Positions 44,894 to 52,807 of a stretch of 64,000 bases of DNA are shown here, in pieces. Where the stretch lies: positions 1 to 64,000 of the forward strand of contig JAFMCU010000004.1 in assembly GCA_017857595.1 (NCBI GenBank), read 5' to 3'. The notes under the pieces were generated by a model. The model was not told the DNA's origin. It did no database searches and saw nothing but the letters and a program-made list of their open reading frames with translations. The translations under genes were made by a program, and so were the position numbers. This DNA comes from Thermoprotei archaeon (GTDB lineage Archaea > Thermoproteota > Thermoprotei > Gearchaeales > Gearchaeaceae). The number at the start of each line of letters is the position of its first letter. Position 1 is the stretch's first letter.

Positions 44894-45760
44894 TTACTTA
44901 ACGTTAAGCTTATCTAATAGGTATTTGGCTAACATTTGCGCTTTAATCAAATTAAACGATAAACTTTCCTTTTCCGGTAATACCATATTTTGTAATAATT
45001 TTATTGAATTCATTTGTGCACTTAGTATCAACGCAGGCAATGTTTCCTTAACGGGTAATGCATTATTTAAAGCGATTTTTAAAGCGTTGTTATAAGCATC
45101 AATTATTTCTTTCCTTATTTCTTCTATATCTAATACTATTTTTTCTATTATGTTTTTTCCATCGAATGCGAACTTTAAATTTAAGGTTTTTGATATTGGC
45201 TTTATATTTAGTAAATTTAATAATTCTACTATTTCTTTAGTTATTTCTGTACCCTGTTTGGCTACTATAGTATCTTTAGCTATCCAAACTGAACCTTCTT
45301 CAATTTTAGTTGGTACCTTTAATTTACTAAACTTACTTAATATAGGTCCTGGTGTTAAGCCAGTGTTTCCTGCTGGAACAATAATATCTATAGGAGCTTT
45401 CATTCCAGGTTGTGCCGCTGAATATATCTTGTTTTTTTCTAGTATCAAATACAGCTCATATGGATTTATATTAGTAAAAATAAAGCAATTTTGATTTGTT
45501 AATAATTTATCGATTTTATCTCGTATTTGCTTTCCAAATTTTTTTTCTATTGCTATTTTAACTAAATTGTTTTTTGCAACTTTTAATATGCCATAATTTC
45601 TTACAATTTTTCTAATTTCTTGAATTTCACTACTTCTTAGACCAATTAAATCAGCAACTATTATATATTTGAAGTCATTAAGTAAGCGAATTATTTCATC
45701 TAACTGTTTAGATTTTTTTAATTTTGTAACTTTCTTTATGGCCTTGTATTTTAATGACAC
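44894..45760 (-). CDS. rpl10: Ribosomal protein uL10 (P0)
   Basis: 288 residues. The P0 N-terminus reads FKYIIVADLIGLRSSEIQEIRKI, with the archaeal insertion PIDIIVPAGNTGLTPGPILSKFSKL, then helical segments that bind L12 dimers (VLPEKESLSFNLIKAQMLAKYLL). The usual acidic/Ala-rich tail shared with L12 seems to be missing or very short: the protein ends LLDKLNVK. It forms the stalk base with L11. Confidence 0.95.
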   Translation of the reverse strand: MSLKYKAIKKVTKLKKSKQLDEIIRLLNDFKYIIVADLIGLRSSEIQEIRKIVRNYGILKVAKNNLVKIAIEKKFGKQIRDKIDKLLTNQNCFIFTNINPYELYLILEKNKIYSAAQPGMKAPIDIIVPAGNTGLTPGPILSKFSKLKVPTKIEEGSVWIAKDTIVAKQGTEITKEIVELLNLLNIKPISKTLNLKFAFDGKNIIEKIVLDIEEIRKEIIDAYNNALKIALNNALPVKETLPALILSAQMNSIKLLQNMVLPEKESLSFNLIKAQMLAKYLLDKLNVK

Positions 45761-45762
45761 TT

Positions 45763-46425
45763 TTATCTCACCCTAATAGGATTTGACATCGTTTTCTTTA
45801 TATACACACTTTTAATTCTTCCTTCACCAGCTAGCACTCTTTGTATTTCATTTATCACAAAAATAGCATTTTCTGCTAACTTCTTAGGATCATCTCCTTC
45901 TTTACCTATAGCACAACTTAAGGTTGGTTGATTCTTTATTCTAATTCTCACACTTTGTTTCAAGTCCTTTACCAAATTTGCTACATCGGTGTTTGGATGT
46001 AAAACTTGTGGCAATTTACCTTTTGCACCAAGATATTGGCCTAATAACTTTCCAACGACGGGCATCATTTCAGGTTGAGCTAGATAGAAATTATATTTTT
46101 TAGCTAATTTTTTCAATTCTCTTTTATTTCCTTGTAATTTATCCAGATCACTTTTTCTAATAACTGCATCAGCTCCAGCTTCTTCAGCTAATTTTGCTAC
46201 ATCTTTTTCGGCAAAAATACAAACTTTTGATTCTTTTGAAATCTTATTAGGTAATTTTAATATCAAATTCATTTTGTTGGCTACTTTTTTTAAATCTACA
46301 TCAGCTAAATTTACTATTATTTCATACGTTTGGTTGAATCTTCTCTTCTTTGATAACTCTAATTTAGAAATTGCACTAAGTATAGTATCTGAATCTGCTG
46401 ATAATTTTTGAATTGTTTTTGACAT
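45763..46425 (-). CDS. rpl1: Ribosomal protein uL1
   Basis: 220 residues. L1 motifs: RRFNQTYEIIVNLADVDLKK, then LGQYLGAKGKLPQVLHPNTDV and SCAIGKEGDDPKKLAENA. It binds 23S rRNA at the E-site stalk and, in archaea, may repress its own mRNA. It is separated by only 2 nt from both rpl10 and rpl11. Confidence 0.97.
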   Translation of the reverse strand: MSKTIQKLSADSDTILSAISKLELSKKRRFNQTYEIIVNLADVDLKKVANKMNLILKLPNKISKESKVCIFAEKDVAKLAEEAGADAVIRKSDLDKLQGNKRELKKLAKKYNFYLAQPEMMPVVGKLLGQYLGAKGKLPQVLHPNTDVANLVKDLKQSVRIRIKNQPTLSCAIGKEGDDPKKLAENAIFVINEIQRVLAGEGRIKSVYIKKTMSNPIRVR

Positions 46426-46427
46426 AA

Positions 46428-46916
46428 TTATATTTCTTTGAATAAATTATCGTATAAACCTTTATCTATTTCTTTTTGTACTTCTCTAGGATCCTTATTT
46501 TCAACTGTTATACCAAAGCTAACGCATGTACCTAATATTTCTTTAGTTGCCGCTTTAATATCCTTAGCTAAAAGATCTTTAATTTTCAATTTTGCTATCT
46601 TTATTACTTGTTGGAGCGTTAAATTTCCAACTTTTTGTTTTGATGGAGATGAAGAACCTTTCTCTATTTTTAATTCATTTAGAAGCAACGCGGCTGTTGA
46701 AGGCGTTCCTATTTCTATATCAAACTCTTTTGTTTCAGGATCAACTTTAACAGTTACAGGTACACGCATTCCTGCGAATTCTTTTGTAGCTTCATTTATC
46801 TTTTTAACAACATCCATCACATTTATACCTGAAGGTGTCAGTGCAGGACCTATAGGCGGTCCTCCTGTAGCTTTTCCTCCTTCTATAGTAAAATTAAATG
46901 ATTTTGATTTTGGCAT
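46428..46916 (-). CDS. rpl11: Ribosomal protein uL11
   Basis: 162 residues. The N-terminal L11 signature [21 protein letters not shown] with the conserved prolines, followed by the RNA-binding C-terminal domain ([39 protein letters not shown]). It makes the GTPase-associated centre with 23S rRNA. It lies 17 nt after the NusG/Spt5 gene. Confidence 0.97.
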   Translation of the reverse strand: MPKSKSFNFTIEGGKATGGPPIGPALTPSGINVMDVVKKINEATKEFAGMRVPVTVKVDPETKEFDIEIGTPSTAALLLNELKIEKGSSSPSKQKVGNLTLQQVIKIAKLKIKDLLAKDIKAATKEILGTCVSFGITVENKDPREVQKEIDKGLYDNLFKEI

Positions 46917-46933
46917 TTTATTTATTGTTATTA

Positions 46934-47413
46934 TTATTTCTTTATAACTTTAACATATTCAGCAGATAAATGAATTGGTATATTACTTACAGCATCTTTT
47001 AAAATTACCGTCACTTCATTTTTGCTCTTATCAACTTCAATTATTTCTGCTATATTACCTTTAAATGGACCAAAAATTATCTCTACTTCATAACCTTCTT
47101 TTAAGTCAGTTATTGCTTCTTTAGGAACTAATAAATGTTCTATTTCTTTGATATCTATCATGCCTTTTATTTGACCTTTAACATGTTTAAGCCCGTAAAA
47201 TAGCGATAATACGTCTCCCATATTTTTAGCTTCAACCATAACATAAGATTTTATTTCATCCAACACTAGTGCAGATACAACGCTCGTTTTATCAGCCACA
47301 GCTTTATATCTTTCATTTATTATGAAGGCCGTAGTATTTTCATAACCAGTAGTAACTTTAACTGCAAATATCTTAATTTCTGAACCTTTACCAGATTCTT
47401 TTTCTTGTTCCAT
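46934..47413 (-). CDS. spt5: Transcription elongation factor Spt5 (NusG homologue)
   Basis: 159 residues. The NGN domain ([43 protein letters not shown]) is followed by a KOW domain ([35 protein letters not shown]). It clamps RNA polymerase with Spt4. The start overlaps secE by 26 nt. The residues before KIFAVKVTT are Glu/Gly-rich, so the true start may be slightly later. Confidence 0.95.
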   Translation of the reverse strand: MEQEKESGKGSEIKIFAVKVTTGYENTTAFIINERYKAVADKTSVVSALVLDEIKSYVMVEAKNMGDVLSLFYGLKHVKGQIKGMIDIKEIEHLLVPKEAITDLKEGYEVEIIFGPFKGNIAEIIEVDKSKNEVTVILKDAVSNIPIHLSAEYVKVIKK

Positions 47414-47663
47414 AGTAATATAATAATAATACTATTCCTATAACCACCGTAAATATTAATATTGCTATTTGAGGTACGCTTGAGATATTTATACTTTGAA
47501 GACCAAAACCTAATAGGCTTATTACAAAAGTATATGTTCCTACAATTAAAAACCCAACACCTACTATCTTAAACATTAAATTAAATTCTTCTTTTGTAGG
47601 TTTAATTGCTAGAGATAATATGTTACGAATTGAATTCCAAAGCGATTTTAATTTTTCTGACAA
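47388..47663 (-). CDS. secE: Preprotein translocase subunit SecE (Sec61-gamma)
   Basis: 91 residues. An amphipathic N-terminal part with KPTKEEFNLMFKIVGVGFLIVGTYTFVI (the SecE/Sec61-gamma signature) leads into a membrane helix; a second hydrophobic helix [19 protein letters not shown] follows, one more than the minimal form. It overlaps spt5 by 26 nt. It is the essential clamp of the SecY channel. Confidence 0.9.
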   Translation of the reverse strand: MSEKLKSLWNSIRNILSLAIKPTKEEFNLMFKIVGVGFLIVGTYTFVISLLGFGLQSINISSVPQIAILIFTVVIGIVLLLYYYGTRKRIW

Positions 47664-47704
47664 GTTAGCAATTAAAATTTAAGCTAGGATCTATTTAATA
47701 AACT

Positions 47705-48661
47705 TTATTTTAAGAGAGCAATTAAAATAGCTTTGCTTGTATGCAATCTATTTTCTGCTTGTTCGAATACTATAGAATTTTTACCATATACGACTCCTTC
47801 AGTAACTTCTTCTCCTAGATGCCATGGAGCACAATGCATAAAATATGCATTTGGATTTAATTCGAATATTTTTTCATTAACTTGATAATCCTTCAATTCT
47901 TTTAATCTAATTTCTTTTTCTGATTCCATTCCCATAGATACAAAGGTATCCGTATAAATAATATTGGCATCCAACATTGAATTCTTAATTTCTTCTGTGA
48001 CTCTAATCGAAGATCCTGATTTTTTAGCAATAATTTGGGCCTTTTCTAGAATTTGTGAGGTAGGTTGATATCTTTTGGGAGAAATAATTGTAATATTCGT
48101 TCCTAAAATAGCTGAACCTAGAAGTAGGCTTATCGCAACGTTGTTATTACCGTCGCCAATATATGAAATTTTTATACCTTCTAATTTACCAAATTTTTCA
48201 TATATAGTAAAAAAATCAGATAGAATCTGACATGGATGCTCCAAATCACTTAAAGCATTGATAACAGGCCCGTCAAAATAATTTGCAAATTCTTCCAAAT
48301 CACTATGTTTATAAACTCTTAAAATAGCTGCATCAAAGTATCTATTCAAAACACTAGCTGTATCTCTTATACTTTCACCCCTAGCTAATTGTAATTCATT
48401 CCAACTAAAATAATAAGATTGAGTACCTAATTCTTGTAAAGCTACCGAAAATGACGCTCTTGTTCTTGTTGAATGTTTCTGGAATATAAGTGCTACTTTT
48501 TTATCTACTAAATAATTAAAACTTTTTACTCCTATTTTACTAAGCGTTTTAATATATTCAGCTAGATTTACAATTGATAAGATTTCTTGTTTATTAAGAT
48601 CTGTAATTGAGAGTAGATCTCGTCCTCTCATCCCTTTTATGTTATTTATTATATTCTTCAT
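47705..48661 (-). CDS. argF: Ornithine carbamoyltransferase
   Basis: 318 residues. The carbamoyl-phosphate motif is HSTRTRASF (residues 63-71), followed by HPCQILSD, the ornithine motif DTFVSMGME (D-x3-SMG), and the C-terminal FEQAENRLHTSKAIL. The usual HCLP catalytic motif reads HCAPWHLGEE, a Leu-to-Ala change next to the catalytic Cys. It makes citrulline. It is inserted between secE and ftsY in a translation/secretion block and starts with a 4-nt overlap of the ftsY stop. Confidence 0.92.
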   Translation of the reverse strand: MKNIINNIKGMRGRDLLSITDLNKQEILSIVNLAEYIKTLSKIGVKSFNYLVDKKVALIFQKHSTRTRASFSVALQELGTQSYYFSWNELQLARGESIRDTASVLNRYFDAAILRVYKHSDLEEFANYFDGPVINALSDLEHPCQILSDFFTIYEKFGKLEGIKISYIGDGNNNVAISLLLGSAILGTNITIISPKRYQPTSQILEKAQIIAKKSGSSIRVTEEIKNSMLDANIIYTDTFVSMGMESEKEIRLKELKDYQVNEKIFELNPNAYFMHCAPWHLGEEVTEGVVYGKNSIVFEQAENRLHTSKAILIALLK

Positions 48662-49557
48662 TCTTCAATCAACTTATTAATTATCCAATCTTTATTTACT
48701 TGTATAAAGTCATTGTAATTTAATCCAGTACCTACGAACAATATTGGCTTTTTTGTGGAATAGATAAGGGTTAAAATTGTACCACCTCTTTCATCTGCGT
48801 CCGTTTTCGTCAATATATAACCTGTTATGTTTAGTTCTTTGTTAAAAATTTCAGCTTGATAATAAGCATCGTTCCCTGATAAGCTATCAACTACTAATAA
48901 TGTTGCATGTGGCTTTATTACTCTTACAAGCTTTTTCATTTCATCTAATAAATTTATATCTGTATCCATTCTACCTGCTGTATCAATTAAGACTACATCG
49001 AAATTGTTTTTATATGCATAAGCAACAGCGTCGTAAGCTACAGCTGTAGGTGACGCGCCATATTTGTGTTTTACCATTTCAACACCTAATAATTTAGCAT
49101 GGGTCTCTAGTTGCTCAATTGCACCAGCTCTGTACGTATCTGAACATGCAAGTAAGCATTTCATCTTATGTTTATTTTTAAGATAATAACATAATTTAGC
49201 AATTGATGTCGTTTTTCCAGTTCCATTAATACCTACGAAAAGAATTATATACGGCTTATTTTTTAAAATTTCATCCAATAAATTTTTATCTTCAATATCT
49301 CTTAGCAGAACTTTTAATGTTTCTTTATATAAAGCATTAATTATATTTTCAGCTTTATCAAATCTCCCTATTTTTTTAGCTATTAGTCTATTTTCAATTT
49401 CTTTTACTATCTTCTCAGCTACTTCTTCAGAAACATTATTTTCAACCAATTTTAATTCAAATTTCCAAAGTTCTTCCTTTAATTCATTTCCTGATAATTG
49501 AGTAGTTAAAATTTTCTCCTTTAACGATGAAAATGCTTTCTTTATACCAGAAAACAT
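48658..49557 (-). CDS. ftsY: Signal recognition particle receptor FtsY
   Basis: 299 residues, archaeal short form. The N-terminal helical NX domain is followed by the SRP GTPase: G1 GINGTGKTTSIAK (residues about 109-121), the I-box region DTYRAGAIEQLETHAKLLG, G3 DTAGR and G4 TKTDADERGG. It docks SRP-ribosome complexes at the membrane. The gene follows prefoldin directly (no gap) and overlaps argF by 4 nt. Confidence 0.97.
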   Translation of the reverse strand: MFSGIKKAFSSLKEKILTTQLSGNELKEELWKFELKLVENNVSEEVAEKIVKEIENRLIAKKIGRFDKAENIINALYKETLKVLLRDIEDKNLLDEILKNKPYIILFVGINGTGKTTSIAKLCYYLKNKHKMKCLLACSDTYRAGAIEQLETHAKLLGVEMVKHKYGASPTAVAYDAVAYAYKNNFDVVLIDTAGRMDTDINLLDEMKKLVRVIKPHATLLVVDSLSGNDAYYQAEIFNKELNITGYILTKTDADERGGTILTLIYSTKKPILFVGTGLNYNDFIQVNKDWIINKLIEE

Positions 49558-49980
49558 TTATTCTTTACTTTCAGTTAATTTGGCAAGTTCTGCTTCTAAT
49601 CTAGAGACTATTAAACTTAATTCTCTAATAACTTTGCTAGTATTTTCCAAAGATTCAGTTATTTTTTGTTTTCTTCGATTTAGAAAATTAGTAGCTTGTT
49701 CAAGAGTATATTCAACAAATATTTTTGCGCCAATATTCAGCAATATTTTATTATCTTTATTGAGATTAACCTTTAAATAGGATCCACTACCTAACGATGT
49801 ATAAAGCTCTGTTTGACTTTCTCGAATTTTATATAGCTCGTTTAGAGAAGTTAACGTTGCATCAACTTCATTCAACAATGCTGTTATCGCAGTAAATTCA
49901 TTTTGATAATTATCTAAAAGTTGCTTATAATATTCATATTCTAAAACTTTTCTATTTATTTCCTTCTCTTTGCTGCTCAT
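49558..49980 (-). CDS. pfdA: Prefoldin alpha subunit
   Basis: 140 residues from the ATG at 49980 (a TTG at 50007 gives 9 more). Two coiled-coil helices flank a beta-hairpin core (ELYTSLGSGSYLKVNLNKDNKILLNIGAKIFVEYTLEQA). It transfers unfolded proteins to the thermosome. The start lies 29 nt inside the L18a gene, and its stop abuts ftsY. Confidence 0.93.
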   Translation of the reverse strand: MSSKEKEINRKVLEYEYYKQLLDNYQNEFTAITALLNEVDATLTSLNELYKIRESQTELYTSLGSGSYLKVNLNKDNKILLNIGAKIFVEYTLEQATNFLNRRKQKITESLENTSKVIRELSLIVSRLEAELAKLTESKE

Positions 49981-50176
49981 TTTCTTTAACTTCTTTAATA
50001 TATTCAATTATTATGTTTTTCCTTTTTACTTTATAATTACTTCCTAATCTTGATAGTATTACATCAGTTGCGTGTTTTAATGAATAGCCAAATACGAATG
50101 TTTTAAAATCTACCTTAAAATCTTTACCTTTTTTAACAATACCTTTAACTTCATACCTATTTAATTTTCTTTGCAA
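49952..50176 (-). CDS. rplX: Ribosomal protein eL20/L18a (LX)
   Basis: Family pattern RYEVKGIVKKGKDFKVDFKTFVFGYSLKHATDVILSRLGSNYKVKRKNI (seen in part: the YEVKG start, the FGYSLKHATDVILSRLGS middle and the KRKNIII end) matches archaeal LX, about 75-80 residues. There is no in-frame ATG: I choose the TTG at 50176 (74 residues) over the GTG at 50212 because the family starts just before the YEVKG strand. Either start overlaps the eIF6 end. Confidence 0.85.
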   Translation of the reverse strand: MQRKLNRYEVKGIVKKGKDFKVDFKTFVFGYSLKHATDVILSRLGSNYKVKRKNIIIEYIKEVKENEQQREGNK

Positions 50177-50834
50177 CTCCAAAGATTTGTTCAATTTTTG
50201 CGATTTCTGCACCTGTTGTCAACCCCCCAACTATAAGTCCCTTATTATTTTTTATAATTCCTAGCTTAATAATATTACTGCCTCTATTAACTGTACCTAT
50301 ATCGCCTTGTACAGAAAAAACATCTTCAAACATTTTTATATCATAGTCATCAAAATATAAAGACGCTAAAAATCCATTATCATCCACAAATAAATAACTA
50401 GCTAAAGGTTTGTTTTTACTTAACTTTGCAATTTTATTAACTTTAAGCACGCTTTTAATCAATTCAATTTCATTTTCATTAAAATCAACATGCAAGACAG
50501 CGCCCTTTGAATTTGCACTAACGAGATTTCCAATAGCGTTAAATTTTGACTCAAGAACTTCTATATCTTTGAAATATGATTTTAGCATATCTATTTCTTC
50601 TTTAGACGATGTCCAAGGCAAAATTGCACCGTTCTCGTTAGCGACAATAAATATACCAATTAATGGGCTATTTGAAATTGTCGTTTCAAGTATTTCCGTT
50701 TCTAAAGTTTCATTGAATATTTTTTTGGTTTTATTATCAATGCCTTTTGGAAGAAGGCATACTTTATTTGTTGCATATGCAAATGCGCCTATTATTTCAG
50801 AATTATATATGAATCCTTTTGATGTTCCTCCCAC
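50157..50834 (-). CDS. eif6: Translation initiation factor 6
   Basis: 225 residues from a GTG that shares its first base with the L31e TAG stop. The five-fold pentein repeats are visible as pseudo-repeats (IGAFAYATNKVCLLP, IGIFIVANENGAILP, IGNLVSANSKGAVLH, ASYLFVDDNGFLAS, IIKLGIIKNNKGLIVGG). It binds the 60S-type subunit and prevents premature joining. It lies in the conserved rplX-eif6-rpl31e-rpl39e cluster. Confidence 0.97.
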   Translation of the reverse strand: MGGTSKGFIYNSEIIGAFAYATNKVCLLPKGIDNKTKKIFNETLETEILETTISNSPLIGIFIVANENGAILPWTSSKEEIDMLKSYFKDIEVLESKFNAIGNLVSANSKGAVLHVDFNENEIELIKSVLKVNKIAKLSKNKPLASYLFVDDNGFLASLYFDDYDIKMFEDVFSVQGDIGTVNRGSNIIKLGIIKNNKGLIVGGLTTGAEIAKIEQIFGVAKKIK

Positions 50835-51172
50835 TATTCAATTGGTAGAATTATAGCTTTATTTTTATCAGTTATTATAATCTTAACTTTAATTTTTGAA
50901 GGTGGTTTTTTAGCACTTCTTAACCATATTAATTCATTTATTTTATTATGGATTAATATAGAATGAAGTTTTGTATATCTCATTATGTTTTCTTTAAGTT
51001 CTTTTATTGCTCTTTTTGCTCTTTTTAATTTGGGAGCTTTTTTAGCGTCTCTAAGATTTACTGTTAAAACTTTCTCTTCTTTAACTTTTTCGTTTTCTTC
51101 AAGCAAATTTTCATATAGCGATTCCTTCTTTTCTTCTTCAACAGTTTGATTCTGTTTTTCCTCTACACTCAT
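50834..51172 (-). CDS. rpl31e: Ribosomal protein eL31
   Basis: 112 residues from the ATG at 51172 that overlaps the L39e stop by 4 nt (ATGA). The core is VLTVNLRDAKKAPKLKRAKRAIKELKENIMRYTK, followed by a beta strand region (INELIWLRSAKKPPSKIKVKIIITDKNK). The acidic N-terminal extension (EEEKKESLYENLLEENEKVKEE) is longer than in many homologues. Confidence 0.95.
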   Translation of the reverse strand: MSVEEKQNQTVEEEKKESLYENLLEENEKVKEEKVLTVNLRDAKKAPKLKRAKRAIKELKENIMRYTKLHSILIHNKINELIWLRSAKKPPSKIKVKIIITDKNKAIILPIE

Positions 51173-51333
51173 AGCTTTATCGATGAACTTCTCCAAGTTC
51201 TTCTTCTATTAGTTCTCCTCAATCTCTTTCCACCTACTCTTGTTTTTGCAGTTACCCAAATAGGGACAGCTTTAGATAGTTTGAACTCTCTCGCGAGCTT
51301 TTTCTTTCTATATAATGTTTTATTTTTTGCCAT
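51169..51333 (-). CDS. rpl39e: Ribosomal protein eL39
   Basis: A 54-residue, very basic ORF that begins MAKNKTLYRKKKLAREFKLS and continues VPIWVTAKTRV...RRTNRRRTWRSSSIKL, the standard L39e pattern (VPxWVxxKT, then an RR-x-WRR tail). It is the small protein that lines the exit tunnel. The ATG shares a base with the PDCD5 stop (TAATG), and its stop overlaps the L31e start. Confidence 0.95.
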   Translation of the reverse strand: MAKNKTLYRKKKLAREFKLSKAVPIWVTAKTRVGGKRLRRTNRRRTWRSSSIKL

Positions 51334-51683
51334 TATTCTCGCCTTATTATTCTTATTTTTGTATCAGATTGTTGCTGTTGCAAACTTTTTAACATTGCCT
51401 TTAACTGTTCATCAGTTATAGGGGCTTTTATTCTTCCATTCAAGGCTAATTGGATAAGTTGAGCTTCTAATTGTTCAACTAATTCTGGTTTAACAAGTTT
51501 GAGCGTCTCCATTCTACTTCTTGCCTCTGGCGTCATAATCCTTCTTAAAATTTGGGCTTTTTTTTCTTCATATTCTTTTTTCTGTTGTTCTCTAATGTAA
51601 GCCTCTTCCAATCTCCTTTGATATTCTTCAAGCTTTCTTCTCCTTAATTCTTCCAGTTCTGGGTCCTCCGCCAATTTTACCAC
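51333..51683 (-). CDS. PDCD5-family DNA-binding protein
   Basis: 116 residues from a GTG at 51683. Family pattern: DPELEELRRRKLEEYQRRLEEA, ILRRIMTPEARSRMETLKLVKPELVEQLEAQLIQLALNGRIKAPITDEQLKAMLKSL (cited here in parts: RRIMTPEARSRM and the LIQLALNGRI segment). The archaeal protein binds DNA; its role is unclear. It overlaps the S19e C-terminal coding region by 56 nt, in line with the tight packing of this cluster. Confidence 0.94.
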   Translation of the reverse strand: MVKLAEDPELEELRRRKLEEYQRRLEEAYIREQQKKEYEEKKAQILRRIMTPEARSRMETLKLVKPELVEQLEAQLIQLALNGRIKAPITDEQLKAMLKSLQQQQSDTKIRIIRRE

Positions 51684-52143
51684 CTCCAGGTCTATATTTT
51701 ATTAATTCAGGTCTAACTTTAATTATCTCATTAAATAATTTATTTGACAGCTTATTTATTAGTGATCTCCCTTTTTTTGATAAAATTCTACCTTTTTTAG
51801 TTTTCTCTACCAATCCTGCAGCTTCTAATTGTTGCAATATTTTTCTAATTATGCTTCCACTGCCTTTTACATGGTGCTCTAATCTTTTTCCATACCTTTT
51901 TCTTGTACCGTAAATAGTTCTTAATGATTCAACACTTATGGGACCAAATATGTAAATTTTTCTTAAAATAGATGCACTTCTCGTATACCACCAATCATTT
52001 TGAATGGGCAATCTTTCTTTGCCTGTAGAAGTCTTAACAAATGATGCCCATTCAGGAGGAGTTATTTCCTTTACATTTTCTTTTAAGTAACTTGATAGTT
52101 CTTGAATAAGTAACTCAGCGGAAACATATCTAGGGTCAGTCAT
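51628..52143 (-). CDS. rps19e: Ribosomal protein eS19
   Basis: 171 residues. Family motifs: PPEWASFVKTSTGKERLP near 30-47, WWYTRSASILRKIYIFGPISVESLR, then the basic GTRKRYGKRLEHHVKGSGSIIRKILQQLE and AGLVEKTKKGRILSKKGR. It is an early small-subunit assembly protein. It heads the PDCD5-rpl39e-rpl31e-eif6 gene string. Confidence 0.97.
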   Translation of the reverse strand: MTDPRYVSAELLIQELSSYLKENVKEITPPEWASFVKTSTGKERLPIQNDWWYTRSASILRKIYIFGPISVESLRTIYGTRKRYGKRLEHHVKGSGSIIRKILQQLEAAGLVEKTKKGRILSKKGRSLINKLSNKLFNEIIKVRPELIKYRPGGGKIGGGPRTGRIKEKKA

Positions 52144-52182
52144 ATGTAGATACTTTTATTTTTAACTCCTATATAAGAGTGA

Positions 52183-52500
52183 TTACCTAAATCTTTCAAG
52201 TTCTTCTCTAATAATTCTATTGCATACATTACAAATTTTTACGATTTTAATTTTTTTACCTTTACCATGGATTCTTATCTTTACTCCATCAGGCGGTATT
52301 AATAAGTTATAACATTTTTTACAGTATAAACTTCTCAGATTTTTTGGTAACCGAATATTAAATTTTTTCTTAATCTTATATGCAATTCTTATACAATTAG
52401 ATGAAAATTCTCTATCATATTTATAGTTTTTAATAGCTAAATCAAACAACATCTTTATTCTTTGCCTAGCCAAGTCTTTTTGTCTTTTCTTTCTTAACAT
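52183..52500 (-). CDS. rnp4: RNase P protein component 4 (Rpp21)
   Basis: 105 residues. A basic N-terminal helical region (KKRQKDLARQRIKMLFDLA) is followed by the zinc ribbon CKKC...CNVC (LYCKKCYNLLIPPDGVKIRIHGKGK, then CNVCNRIIREELERF), and GxKIRIHGKGK is typical of archaeal Rpp21. It pairs with Rpp29 on the RNase P RNA to process tRNA 5' ends. Confidence 0.93.
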   Translation of the reverse strand: MLRKKRQKDLARQRIKMLFDLAIKNYKYDREFSSNCIRIAYKIKKKFNIRLPKNLRSLYCKKCYNLLIPPDGVKIRIHGKGKKIKIVKICNVCNRIIREELERFR

Positions 52501-52570
52501 TATGCAATTAGGCTAATAAATAATAATGTGCAAATTATTTATCTAGGATAATATTATGATTTAATGTCAT

Positions 52571-52642
52571 GGCCCAGGTTGAGTAGTGGTAGCTCGTAGG
52601 CCTGTGGAGCCTATTGCATGGGTTCGAATCCCATCCTGGGCC
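52571..52642 (+). tRNA. tRNA-His (anticodon GUG) with encoded G-1
   Basis: Acceptor GCCCAGG/CCTGGGC with an extra encoded G at position -1 (52571) facing C73 (52642), the tRNA-His identity element. Anticodon stem TAGGC/GCCTA with loop CTGTGGA (anticodon GTG); T arm ATGGG-TTCGAAT-CCCAT. No intron. Confidence 0.95.
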
Positions 52643-52651
52643 CTTTTATTA

Positions 52652-52723
52652 GGGCCGGTAGTTCAGTGGTAGAATGTCCGCTTCGCACGCGGAAGGTCGA
52701 GGGTTCGAATCCCTCCCGGTCCA
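52652..52723 (+). tRNA. tRNA-Ala (anticodon CGC)
   Basis: Acceptor GGGCCGG/CCGGTCC, which includes the alanine identity pair G3:U70. Anticodon stem TCCGC/GCGGA with loop TTCGCAC (anticodon CGC); T arm GAGGG-TTCGAAT-CCCTC; discriminator A. It starts 9 nt after tRNA-His, so the pair is probably cotranscribed. Confidence 0.96.
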
Positions 52724-52765
52724 ATTATCCTCGAACTTAATGATATATCCTTTCAATTAGTCAAA

Positions 52766-52774
52766 TTTATAAAT
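52766..52774 (+). promoter_or_regulatory. TATA box of the aRF1 gene
   Basis: TTTATAAAT, centred at 52770. Initiation about 27 nt downstream would begin near 52797, which supports translation from the ATG at 52808 rather than 52778. Confidence 0.5.
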
Positions 52775-52807
52775 TATATGCATGAAATTATTTTAGTTTT
52801 TACTCTA

